A stretch of DNA of 64,000 nucleotides from RUG100 sp050953425 (GTDB lineage Bacteria > Bacillota > Clostridia > Peptostreptococcales > Anaerovoracaceae): positions 186,001-250,000 of the forward strand of contig JBMNMQ010000003.1 of NCBI GenBank assembly GCA_050953425.1. Reading direction: 5' to 3'. Both the position numbers and the translations under genes were made by a program. Numbering within the stretch: position 1 is the first letter of the stretch; each line of letters starts with the position of its first letter. This document shows positions 36,001 to 43,992 of this stretch, piece by piece. Under the pieces are notes generated by a model. That model was not told where the DNA came from, made no database searches, and worked only from the letters and a program-made list of their open reading frames with translations.

Positions 36001-38646
36001 ATTGCCCAGGACCGGCAGGAGCTGATCAAGGCGCAGTTTGCCGAGTGGATCTGGAAGGACATCGACCGGCGTGAGCAGTTATGCCGCATTTACAACGAGA
36101 CCTTTAACAGTATCAGGCCACGGGAATACGACGGGCAGCACATCCGTTTTTCCGGCATGAACCCGGAGATCACGCTCAGGAAACACCAGATCGACGCCAT
36201 TGCCCACATCATGTACGGCGGGAATACCTTGTTGGCACACGAAGTGGGTGCAGGCAAGACCTACGAGATGGTTGCGGCGGCGATGGAATCAAAACGCCTG
36301 GGCCTCTGCACGAAATCCCTGATCGTGGTGCCGAACCACATCACAGAGCAGTGGTCCGGCGAGTGGCTTCAGCTCTACCCGTCTGCCAACATCCTTGTGG
36401 CGACAAAAAAGGACTTTGAGACGAAAAACCGCAAGAAATTCTGCGCGCGGATCGCCACCGGGGATTACGACGCGGTGATCATTGGCCACAGCCAGTTTGA
36501 GAAAATCCCCATGTCCGCCGAGCGTCAGGAGATCATCATCCAGCGACAGATCGACGAGATCATGGATGGTATCGACGAAGCCAAGCGCGCCAAAGCAGAG
36601 CGTTACACGGTAAAGCAGCTGGAGCGCACAAAAAAGTCTCTCGAAATCAAGATGGCCAAACTTAATGATCAGAGCCGCAAGGACAGCCTTGTGACCTTTG
36701 AGGAACTGGGCGTGGATCGGGTGTTCATCGACGAGAGTCATTTTTTTAAGAACCTCTTTTTGGCGACAAAAATGCGCAATGTGGGCGGGATCGCCCAGAC
36801 TGAGGCGCAGAAATCCAGCGACCTTTTTATGAAGTGCCAGTATTTGGACGAGATCACCGGCGGGCGCGGCGTTGTGTTCGCCACCGGTACACCTATCTCC
36901 AACAGCATGGTGGAGTTATACACCATTCAGCGGTACCTGCAGTACCACACCTTGGAGGAAATGGACATGCTCCACTTTGATGACTGGGCGGCGGCCTTTG
37001 GCGAGACCATCACGGCCATCGAGCTCTCCCCGGAGGGCTCCGGCTACCGCGCCAAGACGCGGTTTGCGAAGTTTTATAACCTACCTGAGCTGATGAGCAC
37101 CTTCAAGTTGGTGGCAGACATCCAGACAGCGGATATGCTGAAGCTCCCGGTGCCGAAGGCCAACTTCCACACGGAGGTCATCAAGCCGTCCGAAATCCAG
37201 CAGGAAATGATAAAGGGCCTTGCGGAGCGTGCCGAGAAGATTCGGGCGGGCGGCGTAGACCCTAAAGTAGACAACATGCTGCGGATCACCAACGACGGAC
37301 GGAAGCTGGCGCTGGACATGAGGCTCATCAACCCGCTGGCGGCGGACGACCCGGAGGGAAAGGTGTCTGTCTGCGCCGGGAACGTGCATCGTATCTGGGA
37401 ACAGACTACCGGGCAGCGCGGAACGCAGCTTGTGTTCTGCGATCTGTCCACGCCGAAGGGTGACGGTAGCTTCAATGTCTATGACGACCTGAAGCAGAAG
37501 CTCATGGCAGAAGGCGTCCCGGAAGGCGAGATCGCCTATATCCACGATGCCAACACCGAAGCCAGAAAGAAGGAGCTGTTCGCAAAGGTGCGGGCCGGGC
37601 AGGTGCGTATCCTGATGGGCTCCACCCAGAAGATGGGTGCCGGAACCAACGTGCAGGATCGCCTTGTGGCACTCCATGATCTGGACTGCCCGTGGCGGCC
37701 CTCTGATCTTGCCCAGCGGCTGGGGCGTATCGTCCGGCAGGGTAACAACAATGACGAGGTGGATATTTACCACTACGTCACGGAGGGAACCTTTGACGCA
37801 TATTTGTATCAGCTGGTGGAAAATAAGCAGAAGTTCATTGCGCAGATCATGACCAGCAAGAGCCCGGTCCGGGTGGCGGACGACATCGACGAGACCGCTC
37901 TTTCCTACTCCGAGATCAAGGCGCTGGCTACCGGCAACCCGCTGATCATTGAAAAGTGCAACCTGGACATGGAGGTAGGCAAGCTGAATGTGCTGAAAGC
38001 CAGCCATTTGAGCCAGAAATACGCACTGGAGGAAATGGTGCTGAAGAAATACCCGAAGATGATACAGGACTTAAAACAGCGTATCCTCGGATATGAGCAG
38101 GACGCCCATCTTGCGGGGCTGCACCCCAAACCGAAGGAAGGCTTTGCAGGCATCACACTTATGGGGAAAGAGCTTGCGGATAAGGAGGCCGCGGGAAAAG
38201 CCATCATAGACGTATGCAGCACAATGACAGGCTCCGGGACTGCCGAGATGATCGGTGAGTACCGGGGCTTTTTCCTTTCCGTCACCTATGACGGTGCAAA
38301 GAACGAGTACCAGATGCACCTGGAGGGCACGCTCTCCCACACGGCGGTGCTGGGCGCGGACGTGTTCGGCAACATCACCCGTATAGACAACGTGATCGAC
38401 GGCATTGCCGGGAAGCTGGACAAGGTGCAATCCGAGCTTGAGGACACCGAAACACAGATGAAGAACGCCAAGGAACAGATGAACGCACCCTTTGCAAAGG
38501 AGGCGGAGCTGAAGGAAAAAGAGGCGCGGCTGAAGGAACTGAACATCCTGCTCAACATGGACGAGAAGGATCGCTCCCTGATCGATGAGGTGCCGGAAGA
38601 TGAACCGATGTCAGTCAGAGACCGGAACAATGCGCTTACCCGATGA
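30088..38646 (+). CDS. Giant multidomain DNA methylase-like / SNF2-type helicase protein of the ICE
   Basis: 2,852 residues. Order: conserved N-terminus (1-265); a low-complexity linker (281-399) that coincides with nested tnpV; two related accessory repeats (about 560-690 and 790-920); an LPD-like acidic domain (about 1015-1110); an N6-adenine-methylase-like domain (about 1248-1530) with SAM motif LEPACGVGNFIG but NVPF in place of the usual NPPY/F; then a superfamily 2 helicase (about 2030-2620) with Walker A HEVGAGKTYEM, FIDESHFFKN as the DEAH box, ATGTPISNSMVELYT, and RLGRIVRQGNNNDEVDIYHY as motif VI; and a coiled-coil end (about 2730-2830). Such proteins are a hallmark of Tn1549-like ICEs and are presumed to remodel or protect transferred DNA. 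Whether the methylase domain is active is doubtful. Confidence 0.88.
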   Translation: MARRYELITELYERTRAAVTSPQEWQKFLATAYRNYKLPFDEQLLLFAQRPDATAVLEIERWNKQFGRWVNRGATGIAVFDRDAPGRARLKYYFDISDTHPGRFARRVPLWQVRSEHEAEITEALENSFGELADKSSFAEALLSAAKNAVEDNLPDYFSELKYYKENSLLEELDDFNLEVSYRNAVRNSVGYMLLARCGINPALYFTDDDFRGVLEFDTPQVLNALGVAIGDIGQMCLSEIARTVTALERQASLNRTVAQLPDDAYPIARKETRTQERSDLHERDHIQNAGQLSASEPASSAGAGGDDWEIRPAASQVPAGASQGDVHQPADQRQADRAFAGDRADRSAPGGTDHGADGESRGRDGADEGRRPDEVGGADEQHPAGRGGDRTGGTDLQLKEESSDENAGDGGLPAFLDEELINAILSNPDDDLKYKKAQIEMYFAAHPDIEERAEYLKGTYPDRFTELLVGTSRKRVGYHAQEDGLLLWAGFYLSRTSESVFSWQVVAELTAQVIDKGEYRMNSDSKGLKTQEAQQLSLFDFAEFSAPEQAAPAEPVSYGLRYSQQVIDEALCIGANDRNSRLMICAYFMKDKPLADNASFLMEHYGENGAGVYLNDRQYAIWYNAEGIRLSTGDSAQGNAAMLISWEDAARRIRELLDAGRYMPQAELDRVTDFELQEVADSLWYLRQDFSEEAREQNLLPEIIRIYASGGGFPEQTAQIKELLKQPEALQGLVEEVRIFISAYEGNRDLLRFHFHRPRRILERLTDLQREPVRFTAAEDYDPQRHFFISMDEIDKLLRSSSPHYRLGVYAFYLEHPDTNERAKYLANYHGDSGHYGGNDGISYGSKGLSFSHGDITAPYAKLDWSWNKTARRIAALIENGSFLSEEDRAAMPDYERRELSTVILRAFYDLPEEHPRPFIGNPISDYWEAVREIQEQLTDPVKVEAIYQMLISAADGTNPEDRYYQDRQDALSAFVSYREGIYSLFGEKREPIPAPSQTQEIQPETKEQTDLEKAVWLINDYCQETFESDADFDDLSHVDLAYSSTGDGKHPIEVYADLVKFRLVYTVDKEAVYINECQSLAELNGYLAGLSFDTMIADAEDIFMEVQQGRNETEQTEPFIHHFYVIPDLNVTGQLEVQTYSSLEEAYEAYSVLPTDRQKALGIQNTMAMPGSLDFLQCRDSVDTLVEDYRNVEGWDNSEIAQVVEMLRQQLGRPLQQEQPAPLAPPKPRRERVAFAVLHPEIPAEKRYDFRITDSELGYGTRSEKYAANVAAIRTLKQIEAEERLATPEEQEILSRYVGWGGLSDCFDERHGKYLELKSLLNDEEYAAARASSLTAFYTSPVIIGAMYDALFQMGFQGGNILEPACGVGNFIGMLPEGMAGSRTYGVEIDSISGRIAQQLYQNSQIAVNGFEKVQMPDSFFDVAVGNVPFGDFKVMDKKYDKHHWLIHDYFFGKTLDKVRPGGIVAFITSKGTMDKENSAVRKYLAQRADLIGVIRLPDNAFKQNAGTEVTSDILFLQKRDRMTDIEPDWVHLETDQNGIRMNAYFVQHPEMVLGNMVMETGRFGEESACKAYEDGDLAEQLRDAIMGLHAEITAYEVEELEEDEEDRSIPADPTVRNFSFCLTDGELYFRENSRMYPVSASVTEENRIRGMITIRDCVRRLIELQTEDYPEADIQAEQGKLNRLYDDYTAKYGRITSRGNSLAFGEDASYCLLCSLEVLDEEGGFKRKADMFTRRTIRPHVPVTTVDTASEALAVSISEKARVDMAYMTELSSKSEAELETELSGVIFRDIRCAEEAEAIPRAFVDFERFSFVTADEYLSGNVRRKLRMAKAMAEARPDLAEQVQGNITALEAVQPVDLTAGEIGVRIGVNWIPTEIYEQFMYELFGTGYYGRDRIHVLHSKATGEWNITNKNADSSNVKSFTTYGTKRVNAYHILEQTLNQKDVRVFDYIYDENGNKKAVLNKKETAIAQDRQELIKAQFAEWIWKDIDRREQLCRIYNETFNSIRPREYDGQHIRFSGMNPEITLRKHQIDAIAHIMYGGNTLLAHEVGAGKTYEMVAAAMESKRLGLCTKSLIVVPNHITEQWSGEWLQLYPSANILVATKKDFETKNRKKFCARIATGDYDAVIIGHSQFEKIPMSAERQEIIIQRQIDEIMDGIDEAKRAKAERYTVKQLERTKKSLEIKMAKLNDQSRKDSLVTFEELGVDRVFIDESHFFKNLFLATKMRNVGGIAQTEAQKSSDLFMKCQYLDEITGGRGVVFATGTPISNSMVELYTIQRYLQYHTLEEMDMLHFDDWAAAFGETITAIELSPEGSGYRAKTRFAKFYNLPELMSTFKLVADIQTADMLKLPVPKANFHTEVIKPSEIQQEMIKGLAERAEKIRAGGVDPKVDNMLRITNDGRKLALDMRLINPLAADDPEGKVSVCAGNVHRIWEQTTGQRGTQLVFCDLSTPKGDGSFNVYDDLKQKLMAEGVPEGEIAYIHDANTEARKKELFAKVRAGQVRILMGSTQKMGAGTNVQDRLVALHDLDCPWRPSDLAQRLGRIVRQGNNNDEVDIYHYVTEGTFDAYLYQLVENKQKFIAQIMTSKSPVRVADDIDETALSYSEIKALATGNPLIIEKCNLDMEVGKLNVLKASHLSQKYALEEMVLKKYPKMIQDLKQRILGYEQDAHLAGLHPKPKEGFAGITLMGKELADKEAAGKAIIDVCSTMTGSGTAEMIGEYRGFFLSVTYDGAKNEYQMHLEGTLSHTAVLGADVFGNITRIDNVIDGIAGKLDKVQSELEDTETQMKNAKEQMNAPFAKEAELKEKEARLKELNILLNMDEKDRSLIDEVPEDEPMSVRDRNNALTR
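30932..31285 (+). CDS. tnpV: TnpV family protein, nested in another frame of the giant gene
   Basis: A complete 117-residue TnpV protein (YRLPNLLPPQEPEATIGKYG, then FTNLLTSGKLTEHLQEIEQT, and a helical C-terminus ending EELIYS) is read in the +1 frame relative to the giant methylase/helicase gene that encloses it. It has its own ribosome site, AAAGGAG, eight nt before its ATG. In the host frame the same bases encode a Gly/Asp/Arg/Ala-rich linker without recognisable fold. TnpV is a family of small transposon-associated proteins; its role in the element is not established. Confidence 0.85.
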   Translation: MNGITYRTQDSYRLPNLLPPQEPEATIGKYGLLRRRFLQEHRRVMFTNLLTSGKLTEHLQEIEQTAQRRVEQITEQMAKAEGVTEQMKAVDQMKWVGLMNSIRQAAEETVLEELIYS

Positions 38647-38680
38647 GCAGGTATTTTATCAAGAAGACGGGAGGAATCCG

Positions 38681-38812
38681 ATGATTGGCGCTATCATGGT
38701 CAATAACGCGAGAGGCAGGTGTGCCCTGTCTCTTGCATATCCCACAGTTGTCGGAATGGACAGGGATGATATGCTAAGAAGAAAAAGGAGTGCATGGCGC
38801 AATGAAAAATGA
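38681..38812 (+). CDS. Possible small protein after the giant gene
   Basis: A 43-residue frame (MIGAIMVNNARGRCALSLAY...) with GGGAGG at good distance from ATG 38681, ending 11 nt inside the next gene. I have no family match; coding status rests on the ribosome site and position alone. Confidence 0.35.
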   Translation: MIGAIMVNNARGRCALSLAYPTVVGMDRDDMLRRKRSAWRNEK

Positions 38813-39128
38813 GATGTTTACTGACCTTCCCAGGCGGATCGAGGAAGGCTTTCCGGAAATGGAAAATGAAATGCTGATGGAGTTGCGGCGGAAAGATGAC
38901 GAATATGCCCAAATTCACAAGTACTTTTACGGCCTGCAGGAACAGCATCCTTTTATTCTGGAGGTCCTGGAAGGAAAAGGGAAAACTTCTCTTACGGAAG
39001 AAGAACACGATATCCTGCTGGAATATCTGGATCTGTATCGAAAGATGGACGAGAGAGAGCGTATCCACATCTACTTCCGTGGTCATACGGACGCGTTGGC
39101 CTATTTGAAGCGAATTGGGGTAGTGTGA
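38802..39128 (+). CDS. Small acidic ICE protein, DUF6809-like
   Basis: A 108-residue helical protein. The second half (GKTSLTEEEHDILLEYLDLY, then RKMDERERIHIYFRGHTDAL) resembles the DUF6809 family found beside conjugative element genes. I chose ATG 38802 (AAGGAG 11-12 nt upstream); a GTG at 38790 is possible. Function unknown. It is the last gene before a fresh promoter starts the second cargo patch. Confidence 0.65.
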   Translation: MKNEMFTDLPRRIEEGFPEMENEMLMELRRKDDEYAQIHKYFYGLQEQHPFILEVLEGKGKTSLTEEEHDILLEYLDLYRKMDERERIHIYFRGHTDALAYLKRIGVV

Positions 39129-39164
39129 TTTCTTAATTGATATTTGTTCACTTTTCTGATTCTA

Positions 39165-39193
39165 TTGACATTAGGTCGGCGCGCCGATATAAT
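39165..39193 (+). promoter_or_regulatory. Consensus promoter with a 12-bp palindrome in the spacer
   Basis: TTGACA (39165-39170), 17-nt spacer, TATAAT (39188-39193): a perfect sigma-A promoter. The spacer contains TCGGCGCGCCGA (39176-39187), a perfect palindrome lying exactly between the two boxes, where a bound repressor would block RNA polymerase. The gene it drives encodes a helix-turn-helix protein, so autoregulation is the simplest reading. Confidence 0.8.
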
Positions 39194-39223
39194 GAGGATG
39201 AACAAAAATCGGGAGGCGACGAT

Positions 39224-39673
39224 ATGGACTTACAGACACTGCTTGATCAGAGACAGATCACCAAATATCATCTTTCTAAAATCAGCGGCGTACCAAAGAC
39301 GACGATTATGGATATATGTGCAGGACGGAGCGAGATCAAACGCTGTTCGGCAAAAACAGTCCAGCAGCTTGCGAAAGCGTTGGATTGCACAATGGAAGAC
39401 ATCATGGAATTGTCCTCTCCTTGTGATGGTAAGGCAGGACTTCCGAAAGATGAAGATTCCTTTGAGTGCGATCTGCCGCCGTTTCTCACAACATCCATTG
39501 AAGCGATGAAGAAAGCGCAGGCGAAGCTGGACCGTGGCGAGGAATACTATGAGTGGGACTGTGACTTTTGCGATCTGCAATCCAGCATAAATGCCGCTGA
39601 GACGGAGCAGATCATAAGTCCTGATCAGGCGTGGTATCTCAGAGAGAAATATCTGGGACTGAAAAGGGCATAA
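39224..39673 (+). CDS. Helix-turn-helix (Xre-type) regulator with C-terminal extension
   Basis: A 149-residue protein. Residues about 8-65 form a Cro/CI-type HTH (ITKYHLSKISGVPKTTIMDI, then CSAKTVQQLAKALDCTMEDI). The remainder (EDSFECDLPPFLTTSIEAMK ... EEYYEWDCDFCDLQSSINAA ... DQAWYLREKYLGL) is a short helical domain of unknown role that could bind a ligand or a partner toxin. I chose ATG 39224, placed 31 nt after the -10 box with GGGAGGCG upstream. Palindrome 39176-39187 is its likely operator. No obvious toxin gene lies next to it. Confidence 0.8.
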   Translation: MDLQTLLDQRQITKYHLSKISGVPKTTIMDICAGRSEIKRCSAKTVQQLAKALDCTMEDIMELSSPCDGKAGLPKDEDSFECDLPPFLTTSIEAMKKAQAKLDRGEEYYEWDCDFCDLQSSINAAETEQIISPDQAWYLREKYLGLKRA

Positions 39674-39831
39674 TAAATGCAGATTTCATGCTTTGCAGTT
39701 CTTGGCTCATCCATGTGATGCCAAAAAGTCTAATAAAATGTAAGTGGCAGGAATGAAATTCCATGCTTAGAGCAGGAGTTCCGCCTGGTCGATGATGTTG
39801 ACAGATTCCGTATATTTTGGGAGAAAGAACA

Positions 39832-40719
39832 ATGTCAGGAGAAAACAAAAGCCTGGTGTCTGCTGAAACTGCAGGTGGAAAGAAAAAAAGAAGAAACCAT
39901 TTGATAAGACATGTCATTCTGGGCGTGTTGTTCTTCTTTGCTATGCTATTTTGTTCAACTATGGTAGCCGGGCTCCTGGCTCATAGTTTCGTAACAGAAA
40001 ATATTTTGGCTATTGTCGGCCTTATGTTTGCTGCAATATTCATCATTCCTTTTGAAAAATGGCTGGTATATAGGGAGGCACATTCAAGACACAAGGTTTT
40101 GCTTCCTGTTTTTCTTATTCTGGCTGTTTTTGCCGCCACGTTTGCAATGATGTTTCATCAACTTGACAAATCCTCGCCAGCCACTGTTTTGGGAAAGAAT
40201 GTAAACGCATGTGGGTATCATCATGATTTTACGGATTTTGGGAGCAGAGATCTGGAGAAACTGATACAGGAGAAGTGCAGTAAATCTGAAGGCATTCTGG
40301 TGACGCGGATTGATTTAAAGGACTATCATGAAGTTTTTCTATTCAAAGAAAATGAGATTACAGCACATGAGTTTGTGGAGCAAAATAGAAGATATTTTTA
40401 CATCGGAACACGAAAACTTGTGTATCATGCTGCCTATTATCCAATTGATTCTTATAGCTGGCAGGAAACAGTGTTTGCGGATGCGTCAGAAAGTTGTCTG
40501 TCTCATGGAATCCGATTTTTCAAGAACGGTGACAGTGACCCTGCGTGGGGAGTAACAGATTTCAATCCAAAGAAAACCATTCAAATTAAGGGAAGATACC
40601 CGGATCAGGTAAAAAAGCTGGAGACAGATGGTGGATCAGCAATATATCTGTGGATTTATGACGATCTGAATAATACGGCCGAACTGAAACTTGAAGACAT
40701 AACGGTGACTAATCAATAG
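39832..40719 (+). CDS. Membrane protein with three N-terminal spans, unknown family
   Basis: About 295 residues. A basic start (GGKKKRRNHLIRH) leads into three hydrophobic segments (HVILGVLFFFAMLFCSTMVA, ILAIVGLMFAAIFIIPF and VLLPVFLILAVFAATFAMMF, residues about 28-120), then a soluble domain of about 175 residues predicted outside the membrane. ATG 39832 has GGGAGAAAG upstream; a TTG at 39817 is an alternative. It lies in the second cargo patch, with lower GC than the transfer genes. I do not recognise it. Confidence 0.6.
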   Translation: MSGENKSLVSAETAGGKKKRRNHLIRHVILGVLFFFAMLFCSTMVAGLLAHSFVTENILAIVGLMFAAIFIIPFEKWLVYREAHSRHKVLLPVFLILAVFAATFAMMFHQLDKSSPATVLGKNVNACGYHHDFTDFGSRDLEKLIQEKCSKSEGILVTRIDLKDYHEVFLFKENEITAHEFVEQNRRYFYIGTRKLVYHAAYYPIDSYSWQETVFADASESCLSHGIRFFKNGDSDPAWGVTDFNPKKTIQIKGRYPDQVKKLETDGGSAIYLWIYDDLNNTAELKLEDITVTNQ

Positions 40720-40790
40720 GGCGTTTCTATGTAAATCAGGGATTCCTGTGTTTTGCATGGCAAAACAGGCATGGGAGGCTTGAACGAAAA

Positions 40791-41462
40791 GTGAAAAAAT
40801 TGTTTACGATGATCCGCCAGGGGAATTTGAACGAAGTAAAAAGAATCATTGAACGAAAGCCGGATGAAGTAAATTGTGTTTCCGGATCGTCACCGAAGAA
40901 AGATCATGGCCAGTCTCCCCTGCAGATTGCATTTAAAACGGGAAACTTTGAAATTGCAGGCTACCTGATCGACCACGGTGCTGACATCAACTTCATGGAG
41001 AGCGAAGATGAGGATACCGGCCTTCGTGCACCGGTCCTGTTTGATGCAATTAATGCCGTGATCATGTCCCTCTGCTACAAAGATTTTAACGCTTCAGAGC
41101 TTGCATTTATTTACGTTGAAAGGTTGGTCAGGGAAGGGGCGGATGTGAATCAAACAGCCTCCAACGGATGGAACGCCATCGAGTGGACGATTACCCGGGC
41201 GGAGCAAATAATTGAAAGGCCGACCGTATACACAGAGTCGCAGGATGCGGTACGAAGGCAATGTGCAAAAATCCTGGATATGCTGATACAGAATGGTGCA
41301 GATTATATTGCCTGGGCCAATAAAGAACAATATCCGGGGATTACCAACAAGGCTTTATATATTGATGATTTTGTTCCGAAGAATGAGAATGATATTGACC
41401 GCCACCGGGGAATGAGGAATTTTATGCAGAACTATTTTCTCGGCAGGAATCTGCATACTTGA
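40791..41462 (+). CDS. Ankyrin-repeat protein
   Basis: A 223-residue soluble protein. Ankyrin repeats are recognisable at KLFTMIRQGNLNEVKRIIER, GQSPLQIAFKTGNFEIAGYL with IDHGADINF, and ERLVREGADVNQTASNGWNA with IEWTI, so probably four repeats and a C-terminal helix pair. The start is GTG 40791 with GGGAGG 13 nt upstream, a somewhat long spacing. Ankyrin proteins mediate protein contacts; the partner here is unknown. It is part of the cargo patch between the regulator and the AlbA_2 protein. Confidence 0.75.
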   Translation: MKKLFTMIRQGNLNEVKRIIERKPDEVNCVSGSSPKKDHGQSPLQIAFKTGNFEIAGYLIDHGADINFMESEDEDTGLRAPVLFDAINAVIMSLCYKDFNASELAFIYVERLVREGADVNQTASNGWNAIEWTITRAEQIIERPTVYTESQDAVRRQCAKILDMLIQNGADYIAWANKEQYPGITNKALYIDDFVPKNENDIDRHRGMRNFMQNYFLGRNLHT

Positions 41463-41684
41463 TTCATGCTATCCTTCATGAGTTATAGGTTTTTATGCCG
41501 AACTTGCCAAACAGCCGATTTAATGTCGTGCAGGGAATGCCGCAGGAGCCGTCTTTTTGCAACGATAATTATTGGCGTCCTGATGACAAACAATCACGGG
41601 CGGAAACTGCGAGAAGCAAAATGTAGTTGTTGAGAAAAAATGAAACAAAAAAGTTAAGCGTAATCATTGAACTGGAGTGATAAG

Positions 41685-43124
41685 ATGTCGGGATTCAACG
41701 AAATCGAAAAATTAATCGGTGAAGCGACCGAGTATGATAAAAAACAGGCGGTGGAGCTTAAGAAGCCCAAAAGCTGGTGTAAAAGTGTCAGTGCCTTTGC
41801 CAATACATCCGGAGGCATTCTGCTTTTTGGAATTGCCAATGACGGTTCGGTTGTTGGTCTGCCGGATGCAGAACATGACGCGGAAGCAGTCAGTGAAATC
41901 ATAAAAAACCGCTTATCCCCTGTACCGGAATTCCATCTGTCTTTCCATACGGCAGAAAATGGAAAGAAGCTTTTGCTGCTGCATATTTTCAAAGGGGAAG
42001 AGACGCCGTATTACTATTCCGCGGATGGGACAACAGAAGCTTATATTCGCATCGGCAATGAAAGTGTCCCTGCTGATTCGACCGATTTGAAGCGGTTAGT
42101 GCTCAGAGGACGTAATGCAAGCTATGATTCGCAGAATTCACCGTTCGAGGCTGCGGATTATTCCTTTACCAAGCTGAGAGAACGATTTAAAGTCTGGACC
42201 GGGAAGAGTTTGGAGGAGAAAGACTTTTCATCCTTTGGAATGATCGGCACAAATGGAAACCTCACGAATGCAGGCGCTCTTCTTGCCGATGAATCCCCTG
42301 TTCGGTGGTCAAGAGTGTTCTGCACCCGCTGGAATGGCAAAACAAAAAGCGGAGGGATTGTAGATGCGCTGAATCATGCAGAGTATTCCGGAAGCCTCAT
42401 TTCTCTGTTGAACAATGCGGAATTGTTCATTAAGAATAATTCTAAGACCATTTGGAAGAAACTGCCTGATTCAAGGCTGGAGCTGCCGGAATATGTGCAT
42501 CGCAGCTATTTTGAAGCATTGGTCAATGCCTTGATTCACCGGGACTACCTGGTCAATGGCAGTGAGGTGCATATAGATATTTTTGATGACCGCATGGAGA
42601 TCTATTCTCCCGGCGGAATGCCGGACGGAACGCTCATACAGGAGCGAAATATTAAAGGGGTTCCTTCCATCCGTCGGAACCCGGTCCTTGCGGACATCTT
42701 TGCGAGACTTGGTTATATGGAACGCTCCGGGAGCGGATTGAGCAAGATACGGGACGCCTATGAGTTCTCAGCCAATTATTCACAAGACAAGGCACCTGTC
42801 TTTTATTCAGATCGGTCTCAATTCCTCGTAACACTGCCTAATTTGAACTATCTGCAAGAGCTTCCGGCAGATAGATCGGCAGATCCGGCAGATAGACCGG
42901 CAGATCCGGCAGATAAAAACAAAATGCTAAATGCACGGCAAAAAGAAATTCTTAGTAAAATGGAGTACGGGGTAGAATATAGCGCTGCAGAACTTGCGGA
43001 AATTCTTGGCATCAAAGGCTCACGCACAAGAGAATTATTAAATGATCTTGTTGACAAAGGATTATTGAACAAAACAGCAGAGACGAACAGAAGACGTTAT
43101 CTGAAAGTTCCCTTGGGTAAATAA
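41685..43124 (+). CDS. AlbA_2 (Schlafen-like) / HATPase-type / winged-helix protein
   Basis: 479 residues. The N-terminal AlbA_2 domain (VELKKPKSWCKSVSAFANTS, then GGILLFGIANDG, residues about 20-135) is followed by a GHKL-like ATPase region of the RecG-related type (YFEALVNALIHRDYLVNGSE, IFDDRMEIYSPGGMPDG, LGYMERSGSGLSKIRDAYEF; about 270-390). A PADRSADPADRPADPAD linker leads to a C-terminal winged helix (YSAAELAEILGIKGSRTREL). This arrangement is annotated as putative transcriptional regulator or ATP-binding protein; related AlbA_2 proteins appear in mobile elements and some defence loci. ATG 41685 has TGGAGTGA upstream. The precise function is unknown. Confidence 0.8.
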   Translation: MSGFNEIEKLIGEATEYDKKQAVELKKPKSWCKSVSAFANTSGGILLFGIANDGSVVGLPDAEHDAEAVSEIIKNRLSPVPEFHLSFHTAENGKKLLLLHIFKGEETPYYYSADGTTEAYIRIGNESVPADSTDLKRLVLRGRNASYDSQNSPFEAADYSFTKLRERFKVWTGKSLEEKDFSSFGMIGTNGNLTNAGALLADESPVRWSRVFCTRWNGKTKSGGIVDALNHAEYSGSLISLLNNAELFIKNNSKTIWKKLPDSRLELPEYVHRSYFEALVNALIHRDYLVNGSEVHIDIFDDRMEIYSPGGMPDGTLIQERNIKGVPSIRRNPVLADIFARLGYMERSGSGLSKIRDAYEFSANYSQDKAPVFYSDRSQFLVTLPNLNYLQELPADRSADPADRPADPADKNKMLNARQKEILSKMEYGVEYSAAELAEILGIKGSRTRELLNDLVDKGLLNKTAETNRRRYLKVPLGK

Positions 43125-43165
43125 GCTTCAGTTAGTTTAGTTGGGCATATGAGAATTAGAATTGG

Positions 43166-43719
43166 ATGAACTCTTTAGAGCGTGGGATGCTTATTGACCA
43201 TAAGGTTAATAAGAGGGAAATAGAAGACGATAATAAATCAGAAAGAATAGTGGAGGAGGCAAATAGGTTGATTCATAAAAGGAAATCTGTGTTACGAATT
43301 ACTTTTGGCATCATGGCTGCTATTGCATTCGTCTTTGCTTGCCTTCTTGGAGACCTTATCTATGCCACACGTTTTAAAATTAATCCGGTTGATAAGTCAA
43401 CATCACCAGATGGGACCTATGAGCTTTCATTCCAGCAGGTTGGTGATCCGGACTGCCTTTTGGATATACACATGCAAGACATGTTTTGAAGAATGGAAAA
43501 CGCGTCATAATTAAGCAAACATTTGATATTGCAGATGATGGAGCTAAAGCTACTATCAATAGCTGGAATGTAGACTGGAAAGATATTTCTGTGGAAGTCG
43601 TTATTTCTGGAACTGAACAAGATGATGTACTTTATGTTTTAAAATTTGATGGATCAGTCGATAGGAAACAACTTGATACACGATATGGGCATATCAAAGA
43701 AGAGCGGATCAGAAAATGA
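43166..43719 (+). pseudogene. DUF5412-type membrane-anchored protein, one frameshift
   Basis: The first part (ATG 43166) has one membrane span (LRITFGIMAAIAFVFACLLG) and the SPDGTYELSFQQVGDPDC segment; the second part continues in another frame with KNGKRVIIKQTFDIADDGAK and SVEVVISGTEQDDVLYVLKF. Adding one T in CCTTTTGG (about 43457-43463) would join them through a GYTHARHVLKNGK bridge to one protein of about 185 residues resembling DUF5412. As given, translation stops at 43489. The same type of homopolymer deletion occurs in parA and the first cargo patch. Confidence 0.7.
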
Positions 43720-43766
43720 ATAGCAAAGAGTTGCAAATTTTTGAATTTGGCGGAGGAGAGAAGTAA

Positions 43767-43949
43767 GTGGATAAAGTAAAGAATGAAGAATATGTTATTT
43801 GCCCACGTTGCAAACAAGAGGTTTACAAAGAAGCGATCGTATGCCCTTTTTGTAAATTTGGTATTATGGTATGGCTTGAAGGAGAAATTGATGAAAACGG
43901 AAACCAAATAAAGGATAAGGTAAAGAAAAATCCCAGTTTATCGAATTAA
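43767..43949 (+). CDS. Small zinc-ribbon protein
   Basis: A 60-residue protein with two C-x2-C pairs, CPRCKQEVYKEAIVCPFCK, in a double zinc-knuckle arrangement (residues about 12-30), followed by an acidic then basic tail. GTG 43767 has GGAGGAGAG just upstream. It probably binds one zinc ion; the role is unknown. It lies in the AT-rich end of the second cargo patch. Confidence 0.65.
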   Translation: MDKVKNEEYVICPRCKQEVYKEAIVCPFCKFGIMVWLEGEIDENGNQIKDKVKKNPSLSN

Positions 43950-43992
43950 AATTCTGAATATAATATAAGGAAAAAGGCGTGGAGGTGATGAA

